This document shows positions 27,666 to 36,285 of a DNA stretch of 64,000 bases, piece by piece; the stretch's first letter is position 1; the number at the start of each line of letters is the position of its first letter. This DNA is from Steroidobacter denitrificans (GTDB lineage Bacteria > Pseudomonadota > Gammaproteobacteria > Steroidobacterales > Steroidobacteraceae): assembly GCF_001579945.1 (NCBI RefSeq), contig NZ_CP011971.1:2568001-2632000 (forward strand), read 5' to 3'. The notes under the pieces are model-generated. The model was not told the DNA's origin, ran no database searches, and saw nothing but the letters and a program-made list of their open reading frames with translations. A program made the position numbers and the translations under genes.

Positions 27666-28121
27666 TCAGCGCCGCCGTATCCAGCGGATCAGCGTCACGT
27701 CATCGGTCACTGGCACAAAAACCGCCTGTACCGGTTCGCCGATCCGGATCGTCTCGGCGCTCACACCGTTGATCGGACCTGCCGGCTCGCTGACCAGATT
27801 TCCCACAAGCCGGATGGCAGGCTCTTCCTCGAGCTCGACTACGATGACGTTATAAGGCGCCAAGGGGTTGAACACGGGAAACAGCGGAGGATGCGGAACA
27901 ATGAACGACCATATTCGACCTCTGCCGGAAAGCTCGCGCCATTGCTGCTGCCGGGAATGACAGGAGGGACACATGGGGCGCGGCGGGAAACGCAGTTTGC
28001 CGCAACTACCGCACGCCTCCATAACGACGACACCGCGTCTGGCACCCTGCCAGAACGGCGCATCGTGGTCATTCGTCGTGGGCAGCGGCCAGGATGCGAT
28101 CATCTTTTCGTCGCCCGCCAT
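27666..28121 (-). CDS. Zn-ribbon/OB-fold protein (DUF35 family)
   Basis: A 151-residue protein with an N-terminal rubredoxin-like zinc ribbon (CGSCGK and CPSC, Cys37 to Cys54) followed by an OB fold (RGRIWSFIVPH; VVELEEEPAIRLVGN). DUF35 proteins pair with thiolase-fold proteins; in steroid side-chain catabolism the Ltp2-ChsH2 DUF35 pair forms a retro-aldolase. It follows the thiolase-like gene by nine nt, which supports such a complex. GAGGAG lies before the ATG. Confidence 0.88.
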   Translation of the reverse strand: MAGDEKMIASWPLPTTNDHDAPFWQGARRGVVVMEACGSCGKLRFPPRPMCPSCHSRQQQWRELSGRGRIWSFIVPHPPLFPVFNPLAPYNVIVVELEEEPAIRLVGNLVSEPAGPINGVSAETIRIGEPVQAVFVPVTDDVTLIRWIRRR

Positions 28122-28130
28122 GATGACTCC

Positions 28131-29273
28131 TCAGTTCCGGAGGATGAGTGCGCTGGTCGGCACGTCGTCACAACTCGTCACCAGGCAGACGTCGGCTCCC
28201 GGCACCTGATTCGCCGAACTGCCACGCATCTGCCGAACTCCCTCATTGATGAGATTGAACCCGTGCACATAGGCTTCGGACAGGCTGCCGCCGCTCGTAT
28301 TGAGTGCAAGCCTTCCACCCGGATCGAGCGCGCCGTTTTCGGTGAATGCGGCGCCCTCGCCTCTGCCGCAGAAGCCGTATGCCTCGAAGGACAGCAGCAC
28401 CATGGTCGTGAAGGCGTCATAAATCTGAGCGACTTTGATGTCGTCGGGCTTGAAATCGCTACCGCGCCAGAGCGCCTTTGCTGCTGCGTAGGAGGGTGTT
28501 CTGAAAGGAGTACCGCAATAGTCGTTCATGAACCCGGGATGAGGTGCAGATATGCCCTGCGCACCGGCATGGATATAGACCGGCCGGTGTCGGCAATCAC
28601 GGGCACGCTCCGCCGAGACAATGACGCAGGCCAGCGCCCCGTCGGTCTCGAGGCAGTTATCGTACAGACACAGTGGCTCCGCAATCCATCGCGCGGCCAT
28701 GTATTGCTCACGCGTCAGCGGTTTGGGGTACATCGCCGCCCGTGGATTGTTATTCGCCATGCGTCGGCATGTCAACGCAACGTTCGCGAGATGCTCGCGC
28801 GTCGCTCCGAACTCGTGCATATATCGACGCGTCAGTACAGCCAATTCGTCGGCCGGACGCACCAGACCATAAGGCCGCGTGTACTTGTATCCATCGTACA
28901 AACGCTCCGCCGACGTCGCCCATACCCGCGGCCCGGAGCCTCGCTTGCGGGAACGCCAGGCTACGGCCACCTCCGCCTGCCCGCTCGCCACTGCCATGGC
29001 CAGATGCAATACCGTGCCGCACCCCGCCCCGCCTCCATACCCCACCTGCGAGAAAAACCGAATATCGCCAAAGCCGAGATTGCCGGCGATTTCGATCTCC
29101 TCCGTTCTTTCCATCGTATACGACGACAAGGCGTCCACTTCGGATGGGGCGATTCCCGCGTCCTCGAGCGCCGCGAGAATCGCCATCGATGCCAGTTCGC
29201 ATTCACTGGCCTCCAGGCGCCTGGCAAAAGCGGTCTCTGCAATACCGACGATGGCAGCCTTGTCCTTGATCAC
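28131..29273 (-). CDS. Thiolase-fold protein (SCPx/Ltp-like, probable aldolase or thiolase)
   Basis: A 380-residue thiolase-superfamily protein of the lipid-transfer-protein group (AIVGIAETAFA start; SQVGYGGGAGCGTVLHLAMAV where the nucleophile loop lies; VAQIYDAFTTMVLL; NTSGGSLSEAYVHG). Whether the Cys of GAGCGTV is the acylated nucleophile is unclear, as the canonical CASG/CSS pattern is missing. Members of this group with a DUF35 partner act as retro-aldolases on CoA esters with a tertiary alcohol. It starts at GTG 29273 behind GGGAGG and is directly followed by the DUF35 gene. Confidence 0.87.
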   Translation of the reverse strand: MIKDKAAIVGIAETAFARRLEASECELASMAILAALEDAGIAPSEVDALSSYTMERTEEIEIAGNLGFGDIRFFSQVGYGGGAGCGTVLHLAMAVASGQAEVAVAWRSRKRGSGPRVWATSAERLYDGYKYTRPYGLVRPADELAVLTRRYMHEFGATREHLANVALTCRRMANNNPRAAMYPKPLTREQYMAARWIAEPLCLYDNCLETDGALACVIVSAERARDCRHRPVYIHAGAQGISAPHPGFMNDYCGTPFRTPSYAAAKALWRGSDFKPDDIKVAQIYDAFTTMVLLSFEAYGFCGRGEGAAFTENGALDPGGRLALNTSGGSLSEAYVHGFNLINEGVRQMRGSSANQVPGADVCLVTSCDDVPTSALILRN

Positions 29274-29315
29274 CCGACCTCCCGAATACTTTTACGAATC
29301 GCCGGCACGAGGGCC

Positions 29316-30206
29316 CTAGTCCTTGTGCCGGCGGGCCTCGTATTCCTCACGAAGCTGCCGGCGCAGCTCGGCCTCACGCTTGCGGATGGTCCAGAATTCC
29401 GGCTTGCGTTTCTCGAGAAAGGCCGCACCGCCCTCCCGGCCCTCGGGCATATCGAAGAAGTCGGGGTACAGCTGTGCGGAAATGGTGCCGAATTCCTTGT
29501 AGCCGTCCATCTCCTGATCGAACGCGGCCTTCAGTATTTCGAGGCATCCCGGACTGACGGCCAGCAGTTCCTCACACCATCGGTCGACCTCCACTTCGAG
29601 CTGCTCCAGCGGAACGACGGTGTTCACGAGTCCCATTTCCAGCGCCTGCTCCGCCTTGTATTTGCGACAGAGCATCCATATCTCGCGAGCCTTCTTCGCC
29701 CCCACGACTTTGCTCAAGTAGGGAACGAAGGCTCCATCCGCCGGTGAGGACACGCGAGGTCCAGCCTGACCGAAGACCGAATTATCCGCGGCAATGGTGA
29801 AGTCGCAGCAGTAGACCATATGATTATGGCCGCCGATGCAGTAACCCTGGACCTGGGCAATGACCGGCTTGGACGACATCCGTACGAGACGATTGTGCGG
29901 ATAGCGGTGATAGAAAACGCTGCGCAGTCCCCACTGCTCCCATTCCACATCACCCCCGACGCCGAAATGCCTGCCGCGTCCGGCCACCACGATCACGCCG
30001 ATCGTCGCATCGTGATTGGCGTCGTAGAAGGCGCGAAACATCTCGTCGATGACATCCGGCGACATCGCATTCATTTTATCCGGCCGGTTGAACGAGATGC
30101 GCGCCACACCGCCGCCGAGATCGCGGTGGTGCTTTTTCTCGTAGGCAATGAATACGAAATTGTCCAGCCCGTGCCCGGTAACGGCACTCCAGTTGGTCCA
30201 GCTCAT
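29316..30206 (-). CDS. Crotonase of the BadI/MenB (ring-cleaving or naphthoate synthase-like) type
   Basis: A 296-residue crotonase. The segments FNRPDKMNAMSPDV, GRGRHFGVGGDVEWEQWG, GPRVSSPADGAFVPYL and GAKKAREIWMLCRKYKAEQALEMGLVN resemble 2-ketocyclohexanecarboxyl-CoA hydrolase (BadI) and dihydroxynaphthoyl-CoA synthase. In BadI-type enzymes the reaction opens a cyclic beta-keto-acyl-CoA hydrolytically. The start at ATG 30206 has GGAGGAGCGAGC. It is the first gene of the operon, 57 nt after a predicted transcription start and directly behind the island operator. With no men genes here, a catabolic ring-opening role is favoured. Confidence 0.85.
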   Translation of the reverse strand: MSWTNWSAVTGHGLDNFVFIAYEKKHHRDLGGGVARISFNRPDKMNAMSPDVIDEMFRAFYDANHDATIGVIVVAGRGRHFGVGGDVEWEQWGLRSVFYHRYPHNRLVRMSSKPVIAQVQGYCIGGHNHMVYCCDFTIAADNSVFGQAGPRVSSPADGAFVPYLSKVVGAKKAREIWMLCRKYKAEQALEMGLVNTVVPLEQLEVEVDRWCEELLAVSPGCLEILKAAFDQEMDGYKEFGTISAQLYPDFFDMPEGREGGAAFLEKRKPEFWTIRKREAELRRQLREEYEARRHKD

Positions 30207-30245
30207 GCTCGCTCCTCCGATGACTGCCGGAACGAACGCTACTAT

Positions 30246-30298
30246 TGAACGACGTTCGAGATTATGAATATCATGCAAGGCGTCACGGGTATTGTCAA
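30246..30298 (-). promoter_or_regulatory. Promoter and palindromic operator of the BadI-like operon
   Basis: On the minus strand: TTGACA (30298-30293), a 17-base spacer, CATGAT (30275-30270), then the operator TGAACGACGTTCG read on the plus strand at 30246-30258. The operator core GAACGACGTTC is a perfect palindrome around one base. Distances between -10 and operator are identical to those in front of the TonB receptor gene. Confidence 0.7.
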
Positions 30299-30529
30299 CG
30301 GATTTGCGGGTACATTGCCGCGTACCGCAAGTTTAGATTCGGCAGCGAGGCAGACATGAAGAATTTTCTCGAGCACATCGCGCTGCGGCCGGAAAGATTG
30401 TGCATCGAACAATGACCGCGGGTTTCCGGCAAGATGCCTCGTATGGAAGGTGGCTGCAGTTATTGCGGGAAAATCATTCAGAACAAGACATTCATCCGCG
30501 GCGAAGTCGATGTCCGCCGGTCATGTCTT

Positions 30530-31522
30530 TCAATTTCTGTTAGATTTCAGGCGCGGCAGAACCTTGGTGCAAAACAGTTCCAGGCTCTTCCAGCCGACAT
30601 CGGGAGGCAGGCCACCGATCAGCGGCTGAACTGTCATCGTGTAGCCCCTCGCCTCGCATTTTTTTGCGAAGGCAACGCACTGATCGGGTGTGAGCACGTG
30701 AAACATGCCGGATCTCCGCACCGCATCATCATCCACAAGAGATTCGAACGGCGACGATGAATTCGACGCCTCTGCAGCCATGCGCGCGTAGGATGACACG
30801 ACGTGGGCAGCGTGCGGCATGAGCTCCGCCCAACCCTTGTCCGGATCCTCCACGATATGCATGCACCACGCCCTGCTGAGAACGATCTTCTGCCCAGGCT
30901 CTCGTCCGAGCTTTCTGCACTCCGCATCGTAGACTGCAAAAAGTTCCGTTTTCAAAGGAAAGAAACCCGCACCGAAGCGTGCGGCACGTACCGCGCTGGC
31001 CTTGATGCCTCCTCCGACGAGCAGCGGCGGATGCGGCTTCTGCAACGGCAGCGGACGAATGAAAATCGGCCGTCCGTTCATCACAAACCGTTCTCCGGAA
31101 AGCGCTCGGATCAATATTTCCATGCCTTCATCGAGCAGCCGGCCGCGATCCGCAAGGGACACACCGAACATGGCAAATTCGGACGGCACATATCCCCCAC
31201 CCACGAGGACATCGAGGCGACCGTCGCTCAAAAGATCGATAACCGCGATTTGTTCCGCTATCTTGACCGGATCGTGCAGCGGCAGGATCACTGCGTTCGG
31301 CATGAGCCGGGCGCGTTTTGTCCGCGCTGCAAGGGCGGCGAGAAAAAGAAGATTGCACGGCATGTAGCCATCTTCGGCACCGTGATGTTCACAAACGGAT
31401 ATCCTGCTGATGCCGTGTTCGTCGGCATAGGCCGCCATCTCGGGTGCTGCGGCATAAAGATCCCGCGGCGCCGCTCCGAAGGAGGGAGCGCGCATATCGA
31501 ACATCAACATCGTATCGAGCAT
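30530..31522 (-). CDS. LLM class flavin-dependent oxidoreductase
   Basis: A 330-residue luciferase-like monooxygenase-fold protein (TIM barrel). SVCEHHGAEDGYMPCNLLFLAALAARTKRARLMPNAVILPLHDPVKIAEQ and DLLSDGRLDVLVGGGY are characteristic. Members use FMN, or F420 in some lineages, for monooxygenation or hydride transfer. GGGAGG precedes the ATG. It lies 141 nt downstream of the TonB receptor gene and may be co-transcribed with it; the next operon has its own promoter. Confidence 0.87.
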   Translation of the reverse strand: MLDTMLMFDMRAPSFGAAPRDLYAAAPEMAAYADEHGISRISVCEHHGAEDGYMPCNLLFLAALAARTKRARLMPNAVILPLHDPVKIAEQIAVIDLLSDGRLDVLVGGGYVPSEFAMFGVSLADRGRLLDEGMEILIRALSGERFVMNGRPIFIRPLPLQKPHPPLLVGGGIKASAVRAARFGAGFFPLKTELFAVYDAECRKLGREPGQKIVLSRAWCMHIVEDPDKGWAELMPHAAHVVSSYARMAAEASNSSSPFESLVDDDAVRRSGMFHVLTPDQCVAFAKKCEARGYTMTVQPLIGGLPPDVGWKSLELFCTKVLPRLKSNRN

Positions 31523-31663
31523 GTAGACCTCCCGCTTCGTCTACGGATCAGGCCCGAGTAACAATACGCCACGGCTGGATTCCGCCGCGGCGTATTTCCC
31601 TCGTTTCAAGCCTTTCGCATACACCGGAATATCCCATTCCCGCGCCTGATCTGTACGTCCGTG

Positions 31664-34075
31664 CTAGAACTCGTATGCCAACTCCAGGCCGTAGGTACGC
31701 GGCTCGCCGACGGCCGCGGCATTGTGGCCGAGCGCCGATGCCAGGGTCATGCCGCCCACGAAATAGGTCTTGTCCAGCAGATTCTTCCCGAACAGCGCCG
31801 CGGACAATCGGGTACCCATGATATTTGCCCACTGAAGACGTCCACTGACAACCCCATAGCCCGGCAATTCGGTATCCAGCGCCACGGAATCCGCCGCGTT
31901 CGAAAAATATTGGCTGGTCTGCGCATAGACTTCGCCCCTCAAGCTGATATCGCCTGTATTTTCGCTCGTCGGAAAATGGACCTGTGCGAAGAAGGTACCC
32001 GAAACCTCCGGTGTATCGCCCACCGGCCCGTACTTGTAGGCCGTCCCGAACAGCTCGACATTGCCGTCACTGAAGCTGGCGTGGGTGTATGCACCCGTAA
32101 GACCGAGTTGCAGCCAATCGGTCGGCATGATCGACGCTTCGAGCTCGAGCCCATAGACCTTGGCGGACGGAACATTCGCCGTCACCGCGATCGATGCCAG
32201 CCCGCCCGGACCGTCCGGATCCGGAAACTCGACGCGCTGTACATCCTGGATCCACTGATGATAGACAGCCAGGCTGAGGTTTGCAGGGCGCCCGAACAGG
32301 CTGCCACGTGACTTCAAGCCCGCCTCGATATCCTGAGTCTGCTCGGACTTGAAGATATTACCGCCTTGTTCGGCAGGCGCGTCGACCGGCGGCGCAGAGC
32401 CATTGAAGCCGCCACTGCGGAAGCTGCCTCGGGTCTTGATATATGCGAACAAGCTTGGTGTAGCCTGATATTCGAGGCCAAGCTCCCAACTCGGATCGCT
32501 GAACGAATTATGCTGGTCGGGCATGCCGTAGGTATATGTCGCGCGGGGCAGCTGCTTGATACGCACCTTCTCCCAGGTGTAGCGAATGCCTGCGGTGAGG
32601 CGCAGATTATCGATCCAGGATGAAACATCCCAGGTACCTTGCGCATAGAGGGCGCTGGTCTTGTTCTCGATACGGAAGGCATTCGTGACGGAACTCGGCA
32701 GCAGGACCGGACTCAAGTCGAAATAGGTCTGTGGCCAGATCGTATCGCCTTCCTCGCGCTGGAAATAGAAACCAACGATATAGTCCAGGCTGCCGCTATC
32801 CGTCCTGCCCTGGAGCTGCAATTCCTCGGAAATCGACTTGATCAGACTTTCGTTGCCGACTTCGCCGGTGTCCAGATTCGCCGTCAGGATGGTGATGAAC
32901 GGCGCGCCGATCTGCGGCCTGTCGGAATCCGATTCCGAACGAGATGCGCCGAAAATATTTCTGATCTGAAGGTTATCGTTCACATCGAAACTGGTCGTAT
33001 TGGACAACAGCCAGTCCTTACCGTCCTGCTTGGCGCCGAGAGGATAGTACGTGGAATAGGCGCCGTTTCGCCTTTGCTCCTCGATATACGCCAGGAGGCC
33101 GGGGGCGTAGGCATCCGGATGGGCGGCGAGATAGTTCGCCCATGCTCCTGGGGTAGCCACCACATCGTCCAGTGCCGGGCTGAACAACAGGCCGCTGGAG
33201 CAAGTGAGAACGAAACCATGATTGGTCGCGCCGCAGGGGTAGGCGCTGTAGGTATAGGATGCACCGGTATTGGTGCCGCCGATATCGGCATACTGGAAGA
33301 CCGTGTCATTGGTCACGGTCTCGCTGGGCTTGATGGTGAGGGAGACTCGGCCGCTGGTACGGCTGAGTTCTCCCAGGTAGCTATTGTTCGCGCGGTTATG
33401 AATATAACCATCGCGGTCGACGATACTGAAGGCGGCACGCAGCAGGACGGTGTTGTCGACGATAGGGATATTGACCATACCTTCGATTTCACGCAGATCC
33501 AGATTTCCGACCCGTCCCCGGAAACGCGCTGCAAACTCGTTGGTCGGTTTTGCCGAGGTATACAGCACGGCACCGCCCGTCGTATTCCTGCCAAACAAGG
33601 TGCCCTGCGGCCCTTTCAGGACTTGAATCGATTCCAGATCATAGAATGATGATGCGCTGCCGATAGTCAACGGCACCTCATTCATATAGGCGATGACCGC
33701 CGACGGCGAACCGCTGAACGTGTCGGCGCTTTGTCCACGAATCGAGTAGGTAAGCGAATTGTTGCCCTGGGTCTGGCGAATGGTAAGTCCGGGAGCCACC
33801 AGTTGCAGATCGGAATCGCTGCGAATAGCACGCTCGATAAGTTGATCCTGGCCAAAGACGGCGATGGTGCCCGGAACACGTGCCAGATCTTCGCTGCGCC
33901 GGCGTGCGGTGACGATGACTTCCTCCACGCCTGCCCTGCTGTCAACGATGCTGGCACCAGATTCCTGTGCCGAGGCGCCGGACGGCACACCAAGCACCAT
34001 CGTAATGAGCGCCGAGGAAGGACCGCCCACTGACAGCAGCCAATGACGACTCCGCTTTGCTGAATCGATAGACAT
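31664..34075 (-). CDS. TonB-dependent outer-membrane receptor
   Basis: An 803-residue receptor. A signal peptide is followed by the TonB box region VEEVIVTARRRSEDL, a plug domain (GTIAVFGQDQLIE; SIRGQSAD; ESIQVLKGPQGTLFGRNTTGGAV) and a beta-barrel ending in YGLELAYEF with the terminal Phe. The ATG at 34075 is chosen because GGAGG lies nine bases upstream. It is of the type abundant in steroid-degrading and sphingomonad-like proteobacteria, and likely imports the hydrophobic substrate of the island. It shares its operator with the catabolic operons. Confidence 0.92.
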   Translation of the reverse strand: MSIDSAKRSRHWLLSVGGPSSALITMVLGVPSGASAQESGASIVDSRAGVEEVIVTARRRSEDLARVPGTIAVFGQDQLIERAIRSDSDLQLVAPGLTIRQTQGNNSLTYSIRGQSADTFSGSPSAVIAYMNEVPLTIGSASSFYDLESIQVLKGPQGTLFGRNTTGGAVLYTSAKPTNEFAARFRGRVGNLDLREIEGMVNIPIVDNTVLLRAAFSIVDRDGYIHNRANNSYLGELSRTSGRVSLTIKPSETVTNDTVFQYADIGGTNTGASYTYSAYPCGATNHGFVLTCSSGLLFSPALDDVVATPGAWANYLAAHPDAYAPGLLAYIEEQRRNGAYSTYYPLGAKQDGKDWLLSNTTSFDVNDNLQIRNIFGASRSESDSDRPQIGAPFITILTANLDTGEVGNESLIKSISEELQLQGRTDSGSLDYIVGFYFQREEGDTIWPQTYFDLSPVLLPSSVTNAFRIENKTSALYAQGTWDVSSWIDNLRLTAGIRYTWEKVRIKQLPRATYTYGMPDQHNSFSDPSWELGLEYQATPSLFAYIKTRGSFRSGGFNGSAPPVDAPAEQGGNIFKSEQTQDIEAGLKSRGSLFGRPANLSLAVYHQWIQDVQRVEFPDPDGPGGLASIAVTANVPSAKVYGLELEASIMPTDWLQLGLTGAYTHASFSDGNVELFGTAYKYGPVGDTPEVSGTFFAQVHFPTSENTGDISLRGEVYAQTSQYFSNAADSVALDTELPGYGVVSGRLQWANIMGTRLSAALFGKNLLDKTYFVGGMTLASALGHNAAAVGEPRTYGLELAYEF

Positions 34076-34278
34076 TGCAGACATCCTCCGTATTACATTC
34101 AAGACATCACGATGGACGACTCCATGCTGCAACCCGGCGGAACTCTCACACCGGTTGGCACAGGATCGAATGCCTGCCGGAGGAAAGGCACGACGGGACA
34201 TGACCGCGCGAAACTCATATCAGATTTCGCGTCCAATCATGCGGCGTAGAAGCCTTCGCTTCACCATAGTTATAATTA

Positions 34279-34331
34279 TGAACGACGTTCCAACTTACGA
34301 ACATCTTGCGTGATGCCGGGGGCGATGTCAA
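34279..34331 (-). promoter_or_regulatory. Promoter and palindromic operator of the TonB receptor gene
   Basis: On the minus strand: TTGACA (34331-34326), 17-base spacer, CAAGAT (34308-34303), then the palindrome with core GAACGACGTTC at 34280-34290, followed by an A+T-rich CATAATTATAA. The geometry equals that of the BadI-like operon promoter. The predicted leader to the ATG is about 220 nt. Confidence 0.68.
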
Positions 34332-34666
34332 CGGATTCATCGAAGCCGCTTGTATCTGCGGCAGCGCAGCAACGATCGAAATAAATCATTGCCTACCACT
34401 ATCGCCGGCATGCAAAGAACTAGTGTTGTAGATAGATATGGCGCGGTGCGGATCGTGGCGCATCCCGCGCATCTTCGGCTCTGGAACGAAAGCTCACGAG
34501 AATTTTCGACGCTGGACGCAAACAGCATCGGAGCACCTCTATGGGCGCTTTGATCAAAGCGGTTCGATCATCGGATCAAGCAGATCTTTCGGCAGAATTA
34601 CGCTGCGATGAGCATTGATACATCCACCGAAACCGATGCTACGGCAACCGTACAGAAACTACCGAT
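34332..34666. other. Intergenic region between the IclR gene and the TonB receptor promoter
   Basis: About 335 bases with no supported gene. The only striking element is a perfect 14-base palindrome GCTTTGATCAAAGC at 34547-34560, close to the 3' end of the IclR regulator gene. It could be an operator for the TonB receptor or part of a weak terminator; no U-tract follows. Confidence 0.35.
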
Positions 34667-35512
34667 CTATCCCACTTTTTTCACGGATGTCACTGCCGCC
34701 GATCTTGCCCGGGCATTGAGCCCCGATGCACGGCCGGCGACATCCCTGATGATCGGCGCCAACTCCGGAAACTTCGGCGGCAGACGTTCCACCGGCCCGC
34801 CGATCACGATTGCAGCCATGACCTTACCGTCAGCCCCCAGGATCGGGGCCGCAATCGCCGCCGATCCTGGGTAGGATTCATTGATGCTCATGGCGATACC
34901 GGATTCATGAACCTCGGCGATCGCCGCACGCAGAGCCTTCTGTGTACTCATCATTCCGGGGGCTCTGGCCTCGAATTTGACCGTGCGCAGATATTCCGCC
35001 TGATACTTCTCGCTCGAAAATGCAAGCAGGGTACGGCCTGCTGCCGTGCAATAGAGCGGAGCCATGCTGCCTATGGGAACCGAGAATCTGACTGGATGCT
35101 GGCTGTCGATGGCATCGACAAAGGTAACCGTATTGCGGACGGGATCGAGCACACCGATATATACCGACTCTCCGGACCGTTCAGCCAATTCCTCGAGATA
35201 AGGCCGGAGCGTACTCGAGAAATTCCAGACGGACATGATGCTCGCCGAGAGCCGGAAGATGGACGTCCCCAACCAGTAACGGCCGTCCTCGTAAGTCAGA
35301 TAGCCCTCGGTGACGAGAGGCCGCAGCAGATTGAGCAAACTGCTTTTTGGAGACTTGAGAAGCGCGTTGAGTTCGGCAAGCGTCAACCCCTTCGAACTCT
35401 TCGCCAACACCTCGAAGAGCCCCAGAAGCCGGGTAAGAGAACGCGGTCCGGCTGCCGCCTGACGCGGGCGGCTCGACGTCTTCTTGCTCTTGACCACGCT
35501 GTTTCTTGCCAC
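34667..35512 (-). CDS. IclR family transcriptional regulator
   Basis: A 281-residue regulator. Residues 22-85 form a winged helix (LTRLLGLFEVLAKSSKGLTLAELNALLKSPKSSLLNLLRPL), and residues 100-265 the IclR effector domain (FVDAIDSQHPVRFSVPIGSMAPLYCTAAGRTLLAF; GIAMSINESYPGSAAIAAPI). The GTG at 35512 is the start. It is the only dedicated regulator gene visible inside the island and so a candidate to bind the shared palindrome, although TetR-type proteins encoded elsewhere are equally plausible. Confidence 0.9.
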   Translation of the reverse strand: MARNSVVKSKKTSSRPRQAAAGPRSLTRLLGLFEVLAKSSKGLTLAELNALLKSPKSSLLNLLRPLVTEGYLTYEDGRYWLGTSIFRLSASIMSVWNFSSTLRPYLEELAERSGESVYIGVLDPVRNTVTFVDAIDSQHPVRFSVPIGSMAPLYCTAAGRTLLAFSSEKYQAEYLRTVKFEARAPGMMSTQKALRAAIAEVHESGIAMSINESYPGSAAIAAPILGADGKVMAAIVIGGPVERLPPKFPELAPIIRDVAGRASGLNARARSAAVTSVKKVG

Positions 35513-35681
35513 GACGCAACCCCACTAGATCCACTGTAAAGAAGCCAACCACAAACCCGGCGGCGCTGTCGCGGCCCTTCGGCTTCGCACAAGCTTCAGT
35601 ATATGCCACCGCCTTCCAGGCCGAGCGATCGCAAGCGACTCTACCGTGGGGCGGATATCGGCCGTTTCGAGCCTGCAAATT

Positions 35682-36197
35682 TCATCGGGCGTCCTGTTTC
35701 GGCGTGAGAAGAAAGATCGGGAACGGCCTGTCCGTTCTATGCACGAACACTCCCCATAGCGGCATGGCCTTGATGAGGGATGGCCACAACTCGGCTCCTT
35801 CCTCAGGCGTCAACTGGCGCACGTCCGCTTCCCATTTTTGATCTTTGATCTGCACCCACGCCTCAGGCGTCTTTTTCAGGTTCTTCGCCCAATGAGGATC
35901 TTCAGCGGTGCCGCCCAGCGAGCCCACCAGCAGGTAACCATCACCGTGCTTGACGAAGTTCAAGGCGGTGGTCACCTGCTTCCCGGACTTGCGTCCCACC
36001 GTAGTCAGCAACAGGACCGGTGCGCCGCCCAGCTCGTAGCCTTCCTTGCCGCCCGTTGCCCGATAAAGTTTAACATGAGCCTTCGAGTCCTGCCGCATGC
36101 GCTCGGCAGACGCCACATTCTCCAGCATCACCTTCCAATCCGCCTCGGACATCCAATCCGGCTTGACGAGTTCATTCAATGGCTTTTCGTAGCTCAT
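35682..36197 (-). CDS. Nitroreductase/deazaflavin-dependent (DDN-like) oxidoreductase
   Basis: A 171-residue split beta-barrel protein. The segment GAPVLLLTTVGRKSGKQVTTALNFVKHGDGYLLVGSLGG with PHWAKNLKKTP is the hallmark of the DDN/F420-dependent quinone-reductase-like family. These enzymes bind F420 in actinobacteria; in proteobacteria the cofactor is often uncertain. Start at ATG 36197 behind GGGGAGAG. It is 89 nt downstream of the flavin oxidoreductase gene and probably in the same transcript. Confidence 0.85.
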   Translation of the reverse strand: MSYEKPLNELVKPDWMSEADWKVMLENVASAERMRQDSKAHVKLYRATGGKEGYELGGAPVLLLTTVGRKSGKQVTTALNFVKHGDGYLLVGSLGGTAEDPHWAKNLKKTPEAWVQIKDQKWEADVRQLTPEEGAELWPSLIKAMPLWGVFVHRTDRPFPIFLLTPKQDAR

Positions 36198-36285
36198 GGC
36201 ACACGCTCTCCCCGGCCTGAAGGCCAATGACCATCGATGCGAAAGGATCCACTATCGACAGCGGACCCGATAAAAGTCGACTTGC

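Noticed and set aside
27597-29747. 716-codon plus-strand open frame
   Set aside because: It lies antisense to the crotonase, DUF35 and thiolase-fold genes, all of which have motifs and ribosome sites.
34350-34553. Short plus-strand open frame between TonB receptor promoter and IclR gene
   Set aside because: No ribosome site, no family resemblance, and composition unlike neighbouring genes.
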